Shown here: in pieces, positions 35,151 to 44,300 of the stretch
How the letters are laid out: each line of letters starts with the position of its first letter
Numbering within the stretch: position 1 is the first letter of the stretch
Source of the DNA: Paenibacillus taichungensis
Lineage (GTDB): Bacteria > Bacillota > Bacilli > Paenibacillales > Paenibacillaceae
Length of the DNA stretch: 64,000 nt
Reading direction: 5' to 3'
Assembly (NCBI RefSeq): GCF_013359905.1
Contig: NZ_JABMCC010000107.1
Location: forward strand, 110,831-174,830
Notes under the pieces: model-generated
Told to the model about the DNA's origin: nothing
What the model saw: the letters and a program-made list of their open reading frames with translations, nothing else
The model's database searches: none
Translations under genes and position numbers: made by a program

Positions 35151-38131
35151 ATTTTAAAAAAAATAAAAAGTTTTACTCGAAGCGAGCCTTTGTGGCTACG
35201 CTTCTTTTAGTTGTAATAATGTCTGTGTTTTTTGCCTGGAGGGTGCTAGCTGCGGCTACACCACCTTCATATGGAAAACAGTTCTTTCCGTATACTCGCG
35301 ATAGTACACACGTTGTGACAGGTGATTTATCTCCGAGTGGACCAGATCGTCCAGAATTAGAGTATGCACAGCGATCCTCTTATGCACTCTGGTCAGATAT
35401 CCGATTCAGAGATTTAGTAACCAAAGCATGGAGTGATTCAACGCCTGGCGGGGAGTACAAGGGCGTTATTACCTTTAACATCATCGAGGAAGAGGCTGCG
35501 GATGATTTCAATAAGCGGGAAGGATATAACCTCATCCCCCTAAATGAAAACGGTAACTCCTATGAACCTATCAAAATGGTTGCGGAGTGGGCGGACGGTA
35601 ATCCGGATTACATCATTAACAAAATCAAAGAAGGTTCAGATGAGAGTAACTACTACCTTAGAGCAAGTAATCGTTATTTCGTCGGAACCCCCACCCCCAA
35701 CAATACCTGGTATAGGCTACCTTCACTCGTAGCCCTCTCGGGCGGTGGATTCAATATGACGACAGATATGGTGGCTCAAACGCCGACTACGAGTGAAAAT
35801 CGTGGAGTGACGTTTCCATCATTTAAAACCACGTACTCTACAACTCCATGGCCAAAGGTGTTCGCCATCTACGGGGCAGAGGGTAAGGATGAAAGGCAAC
35901 TCGTGAGCACTTCCAAAGGAAACCTACGGATCAGCACTACGACATCTTCCTATTGGGGGAACAAGCATAAACTGTGGTTTGTGGAAGGGAAATTCTCACA
36001 AGAGCAGATTATGGCAGAGATGAATAAAACGACAGCAGCGTCCGGAAAAAAAGATGCTACGAGGTTTGATAGTTTTGCCAAGAATGTGTACAAAGAAATC
36101 AGTACAGGTGGTAAACAAACGTTCAGCTACAATACATCGATCCCGGTTACGGACATTAAAAAAATAACCAAAGCGGATGGTACGGTTAGAGACTACACAT
36201 TGGTAGTAAGTGATGGATACGATCGAATTGCTGTCCAAAACTTTAAACTGGGTGTGTCTGATCCGGATCTGGCGGTTGACCCAAATAGTATTTCGATTAC
36301 CCCTGCAGCTCCTCAGCCGGCAGGAAGCACAGCGACGGTATCCATTGACGTGCTGAATAACGGTACCAACGATATCGCGAGTACCTATTTATTATGGCGT
36401 TGGAACTCAACAACCGCAGTGCAGAAAGTACCGATTGCAAACTTTAAAGCCGGTGACCGGAGAAAGCTTGACATCGAAGTGAAATATCCTAATCATCCAG
36501 ATGTACTCATTTTTAATATCAATGGGTACAAAGATAATCCACCGAATGAGTCGGATTGGGAGAACAATAGGGCCCAATATAAAGTGGGTACCGGTTCAGT
36601 GAACCTGCGAGCGACTGAGATCCGCGTAACGCCATCAAAGCCGCAACCGGGACAGATTGCAAGGTTCCAGGTACTCGTTGAAAACGAAAGCTATACGGAA
36701 ACAATCACGAACACGTATTTAGATTGGTCTGTTAACGGGGTGGCCAAAGAACGAATTAGCTCCATTACCCTTGCACCACGGGAGAAGAAATGGATAACCG
36801 ATTTGAAAGTTACAAGTGTTCCACAGGGTGACAAGCTCACGATCAAAGCAGAAATAAATAGTGGCCACAATCGACCCTCCAATGAATATCGAGAGGGAGG
36901 CCTAGATCCGTGGGTAGATAACAAGATTGAAAAAGGTTACGACTTGAAGGAGAAGACACTGAATCTCTTTGTTAAGAGTGTAAGCTCCGGTACAGCTACT
37001 CAGAGCCAAAATGTGACCACTCGCGTTGAGGTTGGCCGTGAGAATCTTCCCGGTGATGCGATGGAGGCAAAGACTTTCGCTGTTAAGCTCTTCCTCGTTG
37101 ATGCAAGTGGAAAGGATACACTTGTTGGTACGCAGCAAGTCACTTTCTCTAAACCAGGAGAGAACAAAACCCTCATGATGAGCTGGAATACGGGTGGACG
37201 AGACTTAGGGAACTATAACTTGGTCGCAACCATCAATCTACCTCCATCACAAGGGGAAAAAACGTATCAGGATAATCAACTCAGTGCAGGATTCACCATA
37301 TACGGTCGGGCTACCAACGGTACGTGCAAAGTAACGAATCATACCTCCGACATTTCAGGCACTTATGAATATTGTGCGAGGTATGGAACAGGCTACGACA
37401 GTAACGGTAACTCATACTCGTATTGCGCACGATATGAAACAGGTTATTATTATGAATATTTCAACTCCAACTTTAATAAAGCTTTATCCGGAACATTTGT
37501 TCAAGAAAATGCAGATGAAATCAATGGAACCGATGTACCGCTTGTCCGGAGTAACAGTACGACCATTAAAGCAGGACAAGGATTCAATTTTGTAATTGAC
37601 TCGAAATACACGGAGGACCGCGGTAGAACGGGGAACATTTACCGGGCAGTAGCTCATTTCCCTAAAGCAGATGGTACGATCGAGGATATTGAGTTAGTTA
37701 AATTATCATCCTCTACGAATCAGGTCCAATGGGGAATACCACTCGCCTGGGTAGCTAAGCATGGTGACGAGGTCATTTATAATGAGGGCGAAAAACCTGG
37801 ATCTAGAGATCCGGAACAGGACAACTATTACTATCCAGGTGGCCGTGCGTACTATGCATCACTTGCTATGCCTGATGGGATCTATAACATCGGTGTAGAT
37901 CTATATGCATCCGGAGTTAATAACCTAACACAATGTATCAATATTCAATACACAGTAACAGGAAACTTAATGGACGACTTTTATGTTAGACAAATCATGC
38001 CTGAAGATCCGTTTCCATCTGAGCTTTTCCCATCTGGACCAACTATTCCTTGGTTAAATTCAGTGGAAACACTTAATCGGTTGGCTGACTGGGTAAACTT
38101 CTCTGAGAATACTATGGATTGGCCGAACTGA
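35147..38131 (+). CDS. Large surface protein with CARDB-like repeats
   Basis: A 994-residue protein coupled to the SLH gene. It starts with a basic stretch and one hydrophobic helix (about 16-36, signal or anchor). Residues 1-370 are unrecognised. Residues 370-700 hold at least three CARDB-like Ig repeats (AAPQPAGSTATVSIDVLNNG; SKPQPGQIARFQVLVENES), used as stalks or adhesion modules. A Tyr/Cys-rich insert (near 720-765, with three Cys) precedes a further domain and an acidic, aromatic C-terminus. It is probably exported and displayed with the SLH protein; the ligand is unknown. Confidence 0.75.
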   Translation: MNFKKNKKFYSKRAFVATLLLVVIMSVFFAWRVLAAATPPSYGKQFFPYTRDSTHVVTGDLSPSGPDRPELEYAQRSSYALWSDIRFRDLVTKAWSDSTPGGEYKGVITFNIIEEEAADDFNKREGYNLIPLNENGNSYEPIKMVAEWADGNPDYIINKIKEGSDESNYYLRASNRYFVGTPTPNNTWYRLPSLVALSGGGFNMTTDMVAQTPTTSENRGVTFPSFKTTYSTTPWPKVFAIYGAEGKDERQLVSTSKGNLRISTTTSSYWGNKHKLWFVEGKFSQEQIMAEMNKTTAASGKKDATRFDSFAKNVYKEISTGGKQTFSYNTSIPVTDIKKITKADGTVRDYTLVVSDGYDRIAVQNFKLGVSDPDLAVDPNSISITPAAPQPAGSTATVSIDVLNNGTNDIASTYLLWRWNSTTAVQKVPIANFKAGDRRKLDIEVKYPNHPDVLIFNINGYKDNPPNESDWENNRAQYKVGTGSVNLRATEIRVTPSKPQPGQIARFQVLVENESYTETITNTYLDWSVNGVAKERISSITLAPREKKWITDLKVTSVPQGDKLTIKAEINSGHNRPSNEYREGGLDPWVDNKIEKGYDLKEKTLNLFVKSVSSGTATQSQNVTTRVEVGRENLPGDAMEAKTFAVKLFLVDASGKDTLVGTQQVTFSKPGENKTLMMSWNTGGRDLGNYNLVATINLPPSQGEKTYQDNQLSAGFTIYGRATNGTCKVTNHTSDISGTYEYCARYGTGYDSNGNSYSYCARYETGYYYEYFNSNFNKALSGTFVQENADEINGTDVPLVRSNSTTIKAGQGFNFVIDSKYTEDRGRTGNIYRAVAHFPKADGTIEDIELVKLSSSTNQVQWGIPLAWVAKHGDEVIYNEGEKPGSRDPEQDNYYYPGGRAYYASLAMPDGIYNIGVDLYASGVNNLTQCINIQYTVTGNLMDDFYVRQIMPEDPFPSELFPSGPTIPWLNSVETLNRLADWVNFSENTMDWPN

Positions 38132-38180
38132 TTATTTCAATAAGATCTAAATCGTCTAATAGAACATAAAACAACGAAGG

Positions 38181-38207
38181 AACACTCTTTAATTGAGAGT
38201 GTTTCTT
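38181..38207 (+). terminator. Rho-independent terminator
   Basis: Eight-base arms AACACTCT/AGAGTGTT followed by TTCTTT. It closes the surface operon. Confidence 0.75.
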
Positions 38208-38277
38208 TATTTTTCTAACTTATTCAGACAAATCTCCTATAAAGAGTTTGGTGCGATAGTACGAATGGTGATAAACT

Positions 38278-38307
38278 ATGTACATAAAATAGAATTCTAT
38301 GTACATG
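38278..38307. promoter_or_regulatory. LytTR-type direct repeat upstream of response regulator
   Basis: ATGTACATA (38278-38286) and ATGTACATG (38299-38307) are 21 bp apart, matching the spacing and core (GTACAT) of the pair at 25031-25060. Autoregulation by a LytTR protein is likely. Confidence 0.6.
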
Positions 38308-38347
38308 AAATTAGGAAAACGTTCATGTTCGGACAAGGAGATGGATT

Positions 38348-39088
38348 ATGACAGCAAAGATTAGAGTGTTGATAGCAGAAGACATTGAACAACAATCTAA
38401 TATTTTGATACAACATTTAAAAGGGATCGAAAATGTCGAAGTAGTAGACGTGGTTAGAGACAGCCAAGGTTTGTTGAGTCGGTCAGTAGAATTACAAGGG
38501 GAGATTGATGCACTAATTCTAGATGTTGAGCTTGGAGAGGGAGGATCAGGTTTAGATACATATATTCGTCTTCCATATCGTGGAGTGGAGTTGCCAGCCA
38601 TATTGGTCACAGGCGCTAATCCAGAGGCTCCTGTGACCTATGACGTGGGCGTGATTGACGTTGTAAGTAAGCCATACACGTTCGATCGTATGGTGAAAGC
38701 GATCACGAAATTGGAGCAGCATTTGAATTATAACCAATATATTCAGGATGGTGGCGTCATGGTACCAGTATACGATACTAAATCCATCATTCAACTCCCA
38801 TTGTCGGAAGTGATTTATATTCAAGCGGACAAAGGCAATAAGCGTAACTTTGTTAAAACTAAAGATAGCGAATACATTTCAATCATTACTTTGAAGGTGT
38901 ACGATCCTTTCTTGCTTCCACATAACTTCTACCGCTTAAATAGACATACTATTATAAATTTAAAGTCGGTGAAAGATATAAATAAAGAGCATATTACGTT
39001 TAAGGGAAGTGATATTAAACTCGATGTGCAGGAAGAAGAAACATTTAAAGATTTGCTTGCTGCTTGGACTCATGCCCAGACAGGTTAA
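38348..39088 (+). CDS. LytTR-family response regulator
   Basis: A 246-residue regulator with AAGGAG upstream. Receiver domain at residues 4-125, with the acidic pair Glu11/Asp12, the phosphorylatable Asp59 (ALILDVEL) and the conserved Lys (VVSKPYTF). The LytTR DNA-binding domain covers about 140-240 (IQLPLSEVIYIQADKGNKR ... FYRLNRHTIINL). It is transcribed with the histidine kinase 23 bases downstream. A LytTR-type direct repeat lies 40-70 bases upstream. Confidence 0.9.
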   Translation: MTAKIRVLIAEDIEQQSNILIQHLKGIENVEVVDVVRDSQGLLSRSVELQGEIDALILDVELGEGGSGLDTYIRLPYRGVELPAILVTGANPEAPVTYDVGVIDVVSKPYTFDRMVKAITKLEQHLNYNQYIQDGGVMVPVYDTKSIIQLPLSEVIYIQADKGNKRNFVKTKDSEYISIITLKVYDPFLLPHNFYRLNRHTIINLKSVKDINKEHITFKGSDIKLDVQEEETFKDLLAAWTHAQTG

Positions 39089-39111
39089 GTAGAATCGAAT
39101 GTGAGGTCAAC

Positions 39112-41001
39112 ATGTTACCAAGCCTTCAAACGACACAAAGGTTAGATCGCCAAATTATTACCCCGATTGTGATTATTATCTTCGTCATCTGTATTTTAAA
39201 TATGATTTCAATGATTATGTTTTTGAATAGAGCCGTTGATACCCACATGAAAGAGACTCTGGATTGGATAGCTAAGGTAGGCGGTCTCGCGACCAATATT
39301 AGTGAGACTTCGAACAGGGACCTGGAAGAACAACTCGACAATCACTTAGAGACGATCAGCAATAGTCTATTTCATGACTTTAATCGCAAGAACTTTGTTA
39401 TGAATGATACCATCTTAACTGAATTAGCGTTTAACCATTCTTTAAACGGAGTGTATATTATAAAGAATTACGGCGGTAAACCTTTACTTGCACATTCTGT
39501 TAACTTAAAGCGATGGCAAGATCTGATTTCTGTTAATCCCGAATTAACTAATTCTGAATTCTACTCAAAAGTACAAAATAAGGGACTGACAGAGGGACAA
39601 TATGTTAATAACGTTTGGATTAGTCCATATACGTTGCTTTCGGATGGAGAATACGTGAAGTCTAGTGTAGCTTACGACCAGAGATTGAAAGTGTACTTAA
39701 TTAGTGTGGTGTCTGGGATAGAGTCTTACCAGGCGAATAACTCCACAAATTTAAATAAAATGATCGAGGACATTTTCGGGAGTAGTCAAAGTATTGAAGA
39801 GGCAGCCGTGGTTAATATTCATGATTTTATAAACAGACAGAACGAAAACGATTCATCCAGTGGAACAAATAACGATAATCATGCGACTGTCTACGGTAGA
39901 TATACCTTTGCAGATAAATCGGATGAAGATTATCTAATAGCTTTGTTGAAATATAAAAAGAGTATTACGGTACCTTTTAACGATGGAGAAAATGAATGGA
40001 CCAAAGCCTACCTTCCAATAAATGATGATCAAGCAGCAATCGTAATTTTCAATGATCATAGTAAAAAAGATCTGACTAAAATTGTTACTTGGCTGTCTTT
40101 AATTTCGAACTTGCTAGTGATTATTGCTGTTAGTTTTTATGTATATATTCTTATTCAAATGAGATTAAAACCTATAAAGCGGTTGGAAGTCCATCTTTCT
40201 AATGTAGCAGAAGGAGATTTTACTGGACGGGTCTACATCAAAGAAGGCAACGAATTAGACTCATTGGGTGAAATTATTGATGATATGACGATCCGGATGA
40301 AAACGATGATTGATAAACTTAATGAAGCTGCTGCAGAAGATGTCAGAAGCACGGAGCAAGTCTATCTGGAAAACTTTGAATCATTGATGATCTCCATTGA
40401 TTCATCCAGGCATGATATGAGAAATCATGTTAATGTTTTACATGGTCTGATTCTAGATGAAAAATACGATGATGCTCGGTCCTATATGGAAGAAATGTAT
40501 AAGGAACTGAAGGAAATAGACCTTTTCATTCAGACTAAAAATCCTAAAGTAGGAACCTTAATAAGAACGAAGGCAAAAGTAGCCAAGACAAACAAGATTG
40601 ATTTTGATGTAGATATTGATAATGATATGTTTGACTTAGTCAAGCAAACTGATTTGATTAAAATTGTGTCCAATCTTATTGATAACGCAATGGATGCAGT
40701 AGTGGCTTGCCCTGAAGGAAGTCGTAAGGTACACGTAGCGTTAACTAGAAAATATCAATTTTATTATGAGATTGTAGTAACTAACAATGGCCCCAAGATT
40801 GATGATAAAATCAAAGACAAAATTTTCGACCGCGGATTTTCAACGAAACTTCCTAAAAATTCATCACACCAAGTTGAACGGGGCTCTGGTTTGGCCATAA
40901 TAAAAGATATTGTGAAAAATTACAATGGAGAATTTAGTTGTAGATCAACGGAAGACAAGACGGTTTTTTCTGTTATGTTAGATGTAAGAGAGAATGAGTA
41001 A
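39112..41001 (+). CDS. Membrane histidine kinase with HAMP and Spo0B-like box
   Basis: ATG 39112 (GTGAGG upstream) is preferred over a start at 39064 inside the regulator gene. The 629-residue kinase has membrane segments near residues 20-42 and 325-350 around a 280-residue sensor region, a HAMP domain (about 350-400), and a phospho-acceptor helix SSRHDMRNHVNVLHGL with His434, typical of AgrC/DcuS/CitA-type kinases. A HATPase domain follows (NLIDNAMDA, then GPKIDDKIKDKIFDRGFST and RGSGLAII). It should phosphorylate the preceding regulator. The signal is unknown. Confidence 0.9.
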   Translation: MLPSLQTTQRLDRQIITPIVIIIFVICILNMISMIMFLNRAVDTHMKETLDWIAKVGGLATNISETSNRDLEEQLDNHLETISNSLFHDFNRKNFVMNDTILTELAFNHSLNGVYIIKNYGGKPLLAHSVNLKRWQDLISVNPELTNSEFYSKVQNKGLTEGQYVNNVWISPYTLLSDGEYVKSSVAYDQRLKVYLISVVSGIESYQANNSTNLNKMIEDIFGSSQSIEEAAVVNIHDFINRQNENDSSSGTNNDNHATVYGRYTFADKSDEDYLIALLKYKKSITVPFNDGENEWTKAYLPINDDQAAIVIFNDHSKKDLTKIVTWLSLISNLLVIIAVSFYVYILIQMRLKPIKRLEVHLSNVAEGDFTGRVYIKEGNELDSLGEIIDDMTIRMKTMIDKLNEAAAEDVRSTEQVYLENFESLMISIDSSRHDMRNHVNVLHGLILDEKYDDARSYMEEMYKELKEIDLFIQTKNPKVGTLIRTKAKVAKTNKIDFDVDIDNDMFDLVKQTDLIKIVSNLIDNAMDAVVACPEGSRKVHVALTRKYQFYYEIVVTNNGPKIDDKIKDKIFDRGFSTKLPKNSSHQVERGSGLAIIKDIVKNYNGEFSCRSTEDKTVFSVMLDVRENE

Positions 41002-41160
41002 TATTATATGTGTAGTTCTAAGTGCCTATTGATTGTGGTAGGTTCTTTTTTTTACCTAACCTTTTTGGTATGAAGAGAAATAGAAAGATAAAAATTTGGT
41101 AACACTGCATTCTAACAGGCTTTTTTATATGTACAAATACCATATTATTTCTAGTTTCGT

Positions 41161-41210
41161 CTGGATAGAAGAGGTTTTATCCTGACGAATAAGTGTTTAT
41201 CTGGACGGGA
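41161..41210. repeat. Three 20-bp-spaced repeats upstream of a promoter
   Basis: CTGGATAGAA (41161), CCTGACGAAT (41181) and CTGGACGGGA (41201) recur every 20 bases with T-rich spacers. They end just before a promoter with a poor -35, the usual position of activator sites; iteron-like function is an alternative. Confidence 0.45.
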
Positions 41211-41215
41211 ATATG

Positions 41216-41244
41216 TTTAATAGTGTATCGGAATTTGGTAAAAT
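41216..41244 (+). promoter_or_regulatory. Probable activator-dependent promoter
   Basis: TTTAAT (41216-41221, weak -35) and TAAAAT (41239-41244, good -10) are 17 bases apart, directly after the triple repeat. It would drive the 41354 gene. Confidence 0.5.
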
Positions 41245-41353
41245 AGTCCTTGTAGCAAAATGATTTATCATGCGTATTCGACTTTAATCATCATTCACAA
41301 GATTCTTTGGTACTATATATAAAGCCACATTGATCATGGGGGAGCGGGATATT

Positions 41354-41719
41354 ATGACAGCATCATATGTACAACATAAAGCGTTGGCGTTAGTCAACAA
41401 ATATAAATCAGGTGACTTGTATAACATTGCCACAGGTGAAGGAATTCAGATTATGAAAGATCCAATCGATCTGCCTAAGGGAATTGTTCTGGGGATTGCA
41501 GCCGTATGTAAGGGCTACAGAAGTATTTATCTGCAAGAATGCTTAGATGAAACTGAGAAGCATACGGCAATAGCACGGGCAATCGGAATACATATCCTTT
41601 TCTTATTAGATCTGCAGCCTGCATGTATAGCAGTAATGGAAAATGCCACGGATGAACAGCAAGAAGATGTTATCAATTTTGCTGAAGCCTTACTGAAAGA
41701 ATTACATGTATCAGCTTAA
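41354..41719 (+). CDS. ImmA/IrrE-like protein without metal site
   Basis: ATG 41354 follows GGGGAGCGGG; the frame is open to 41330. The 121-residue protein reads like the N-terminal part of phage-type ImmA/IrrE proteins: ALALVNKYKSGDLYNIATGEGI, then IYLQECLDETEKHTAIARAIGIHILF. Where these have the zinc motif HELGH, this has RAIGIH, so catalysis is unlikely. It may be a regulator, an inhibitor or a decoy for the true HELGH peptidase at 17093. It stands between a regulated promoter and a terminator. Confidence 0.55.
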   Translation: MTASYVQHKALALVNKYKSGDLYNIATGEGIQIMKDPIDLPKGIVLGIAAVCKGYRSIYLQECLDETEKHTAIARAIGIHILFLLDLQPACIAVMENATDEQQEDVINFAEALLKELHVSA

Positions 41720-41741
41720 TATCTAGCCTGGCGACCTGAAG

Positions 41742-41767
41742 ACGTGCTCATTAGAGCACGTTTTTTT
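41742..41767 (+). terminator. Rho-independent terminator
   Basis: Eight-base perfect arms ACGTGCTC/GAGCACGT with a four-base loop and T-run. Confidence 0.9.
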
Positions 41768-41821
41768 CTATTTTATAAGAATACAAATAGCTCAAAAAAA
41801 AAATGTAGAGGAGTTTTTATC

Positions 41822-42505
41822 ATGCAATTAGTAAAATATTTATTGGTATGGGTTGATGGTGATGGTTCAATGCAAAAATTTATTGTTCAGATGGAGGAAC
41901 TCCAAGATATATCTATTCGTGACCTGAAGACCTTAGTTTCCATACTTGCAAATAATGAGGAGCTCACAAAATTGTCAGATAGTCAGTTCCAGATCTTTAA
42001 GATTACACCTGTTGGTGAGGTTCATTCTGTAGGATGTACATCCGCACCGGTTGAAAAAAGTGTGATGGCGATTGATCTCGCGACAGATAAAGATCCACAG
42101 ACTCAGCCCCCCTTTGAAAATGAGTTAAGGAAAATTCTTCACGAGCTAGGTCTAGCCAAACATCTTAAAGGATACCGGTACATAGTTGAAGCACTCCAGG
42201 AGATGAATAGAGATCCAAAGACTACTAAAAACTTCACCAATGTGTTGTACCCATTGATCGCAGAACAATTCAAAACCACTCCTAGCTGCGTAGAAAGAAC
42301 GATTAGGCATGCTATCGAGACAAGCTGGAGTAATATGAACCGAGCAACAACCGAGAAATACCAGCTCTACTTTTCAAATGTCGGGAAGAGACCTTCAAAT
42401 CGCGAATTCATTGTTGCAATATTCGACCATATTTCTTTCGAGGTAGGACGACTGGAACAAACTAGCGTTAATATAAAAGTTATAGACGAACGGTATTCAG
42501 CATGA
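41822..42505 (+). CDS. Spo0A-type DNA-binding protein without receiver
   Basis: ATG 41822 follows GAGGAG; upstream frame from 41744 crosses the terminator. The 227-residue protein has an unrelated N-terminal part (1-98) and a C-terminal domain (101-207) that matches the Spo0A effector: HELGLAKHLKGYRYIVEAL, VLYPLIAEQFKTT, VERTIRHAIETSW and a late PSNREFI. The recognition helix region (about 154-169) keeps the key CVERTIRHAIE pattern. There is no phospho-receiver, so DNA binding cannot be controlled by the sporulation phosphorelay. It may bind 0A boxes constitutively or through its own N-terminal signal domain. Confidence 0.88.
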   Translation: MQLVKYLLVWVDGDGSMQKFIVQMEELQDISIRDLKTLVSILANNEELTKLSDSQFQIFKITPVGEVHSVGCTSAPVEKSVMAIDLATDKDPQTQPPFENELRKILHELGLAKHLKGYRYIVEALQEMNRDPKTTKNFTNVLYPLIAEQFKTTPSCVERTIRHAIETSWSNMNRATTEKYQLYFSNVGKRPSNREFIVAIFDHISFEVGRLEQTSVNIKVIDERYSA

Positions 42506-42512
42506 TAAATTT

Positions 42513-42532
42513 ATGTAAATCACGAAATACAT
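42513..42532. promoter_or_regulatory. Recurrent 20-bp operator, copy 2
   Basis: ATGTAAATCACGAAATACAT, between the Spo0A-like gene and the ribosome binding site of the 42548 gene. Near-palindromic ends ATGTA/TACAT. Related to sites at 15894, 48139 and 55023. Confidence 0.55.
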
Positions 42533-42547
42533 TTAAGGAGATTTGCT

Positions 42548-43066
42548 ATGGACGCTCTAACAAAATTCGTTATAAAAAAAGGAATTCCACTTTCAACTAG
42601 CTTTTCATATCGGATCAAAGACATAATCATTGAATATTCGGCTACTGATATCTTATTGAGATACTCTAAAACCTCAAGCAAAGATGAGTATAAGAACTCC
42701 ATCTCACATGTAAAAAAAGCTACAAGAGAGTTAGCCCTCAGTTTTATAAATGGGATTGGCCAAAGAAATGCCATTATTGAGGTTTATGGATATGAGAAGT
42801 ATACACGGTTCGAATATACAACGATGAACTTGAGTTTAACTAACGAACCAATTTTGTTCAGAGTCACAAATCCAGAAGTGGTCATTTGGGTTATGCAAAA
42901 GAAAGGGAATGCATGCTATTTGTATCGTCAAGACGAAAAGTTATCGGACCCGATGAGTATAGAACAATTGTTCACCGAACTTTGTACAAGGTTTGACCCG
43001 GATGATATTGAGATCGATTTCGTTGATGGCGATAATGGGTCAATAATCAGCGATGAAGTAAAATGA
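42548..43066 (+). CDS. Hypothetical protein, 172 residues
   Basis: ATG after AAGGAG. An alpha/beta soluble protein with an acidic C-terminus (DDIEIDFVDGDNGS). No family recognised. It is preceded by an operator copy and its stop overlaps the start of a small membrane protein gene (ATGA), which suggests coupled translation. Confidence 0.65.
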   Translation: MDALTKFVIKKGIPLSTSFSYRIKDIIIEYSATDILLRYSKTSSKDEYKNSISHVKKATRELALSFINGIGQRNAIIEVYGYEKYTRFEYTTMNLSLTNEPILFRVTNPEVVIWVMQKKGNACYLYRQDEKLSDPMSIEQLFTELCTRFDPDDIEIDFVDGDNGSIISDEVK

Positions 43067-43242
43067 ATGATATTGGCAATTTTATAGTATTCTTCATTTT
43101 ATTGTTCTACTATTTGTTCCTCAAATATGGAATTGCCATTCTGGTGGTAATAGTAGGATATTTTATCTTCCAGAAGTCGAAGAAACTCCGGAGTGAAAAT
43201 ACCACTAATAAGGTTAAACGACAAGAAAACATTAAGCCATGA
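43063..43242 (+). CDS. Small membrane protein, 59 residues
   Basis: ATG 43063 overlaps the stop of the previous gene. The product begins MNDIGNFIVFFILLFYY, with one long or two short hydrophobic helices (about 7-20 and 22-36) followed by a basic tail (QKSKKLRSENTTNKVKRQ). Topology with the basic tail inside is expected. Function unknown; its coupling makes it a likely partner of the 42548 protein. Confidence 0.6.
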   Translation: MNDIGNFIVFFILLFYYLFLKYGIAILVVIVGYFIFQKSKKLRSENTTNKVKRQENIKP

Positions 43243-43337
43243 AGTGAATTAATGGGAGACGAGTTCTTGGAGAAGGATATGATTTTGTTCAACTTGAAGA
43301 CTGGAACGGGCCATTCCTAAGGGATCACCTGCAGGAA

Positions 43338-43604
43338 GTGAAATTGACAGAGAGTTGCGTTGAAACCACCGAAGAGTTATTAGAACTGCGGAGAAAGCTT
43401 CAGGAGTCACAGAATGATCGATTTGAATACGAAGAGTCTGCTGCAGAACACCAGGCGGAGGCTTCTCGTCTAGCCAGGGTATTAGACTGGTATGCAGACC
43501 ATGTCAACTGGTCTCAAGGTGAATACTACGAAGGCGACTTCCTAACTTGTGCACAACCTGATAGAGGAACACGTGCTCGCGCTACCCTTACGGAAAAGGA
43601 ATGA
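43338..43604 (+). CDS. Hypothetical coiled-coil protein, 88 residues
   Basis: GTG 43338 after CAGGAA; the frame continues upstream without stop to 43249 with coding-like sequence (GYDFVQLEDWNGPFL), so a longer, atypically started version is possible. Residues 8-45 form a charged coiled coil; then LDWYADHVNWSQGEYYEG. The look is that of small phage or plasmid proteins. Not recognised. Confidence 0.5.
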   Translation: MKLTESCVETTEELLELRRKLQESQNDRFEYEESAAEHQAEASRLARVLDWYADHVNWSQGEYYEGDFLTCAQPDRGTRARATLTEKE

Positions 43605-43640
43605 TTGGTTTAGTTGTTCTTGTAAGTGAGCTATTGATTA

Positions 43641-44300
43641 TTGATCAATTATAATTATGTGCTAATTAGCGGTTCGTTTGATCAGGAGGTTCATCTAGTG
43701 CTTACTAAAAAACAAACCAAAGCGGTCAAAGCTCATCCCGATATTTACAAGTTCGTCCCTTCTAAGTCGACCTTTGATTTCTTAGATTTGAAGGAGCATC
43801 TGTACTACCCCATATCTTTTCGAGTAGTTCGGTTTGTCCTGCTGGATGGCACTTATGAGACAGTTATTACGAATCTATCTGACACAGATTTCCCACCCGA
43901 TGAACTCAGGTCCATCTATAACATGCGGTGGGGAATTGAACCTCGTTAAGGGCATTAAAATACACTGTAAGTCTGACCCATTTTCACGCAAAGAGACGAG
44001 AGTCCGTCATCCAAGAGATTTTTGCAAGAATGATCATGTACAATTTTCAGAAATGATGACCTCGCACGCGTCATTTCCCAAAAAGCTAAACAGTACCACT
44101 ACCAAGTCAACTTCACGGTTGCCGTTCATGTTTGTAGACATTTCCTGCGCTTAAGAGAAGATGCCCCCCGCCCGACATTGAAGCACTGATTCGCAAAAAA
44201 ACGTTTTGCCAATTAGACCCATTCGACCAGGGCAGCAGAATACGCGCAAAATACGCGCAAAATACGTTAAAAATCATCGGTTAGCTTCGTCTACAGAGTA
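43641..44300 (+). pseudogene. IS4-family transposase remnant
   Basis: The first frame (43641-43949) contains YYPISFRVVRFVLLDGTYET and ITNLSDTDFPPDELRSIYNMRWGIE, the C-terminal DDE region of IS4-family transposases. After the E of WGIE the frame is lost, then resumes in another frame as LKYTVSLTHFHAKRRESVIQ and EIFARMIMYNF, and again later with HVCRHFLRL. The N-terminal half is absent. A short tandem repeat (AATACGCGCAA twice) lies at the end. The element is dead. Confidence 0.85.

Noticed and set aside
41161..41210. Spaced repeats considered as a CRISPR array or plasmid iterons
   Set aside because: Only three short, imperfect units with 20-bp period, too short for CRISPR repeats. Iterons are not excluded, but the position before a promoter favours regulator sites.
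41275..41305. Possible Spo0A box (ATTCGACT) upstream of the ImmA-like gene
   Set aside because: Only a six-of-seven match to the core, and it lies downstream of the likely promoter. Too weak to report.
41744..41821. Upstream extension of the Spo0A-like gene
   Set aside because: It crosses the T-run of a perfect terminator and has no ribosome binding site; ATG 41822 has GAGGAG.
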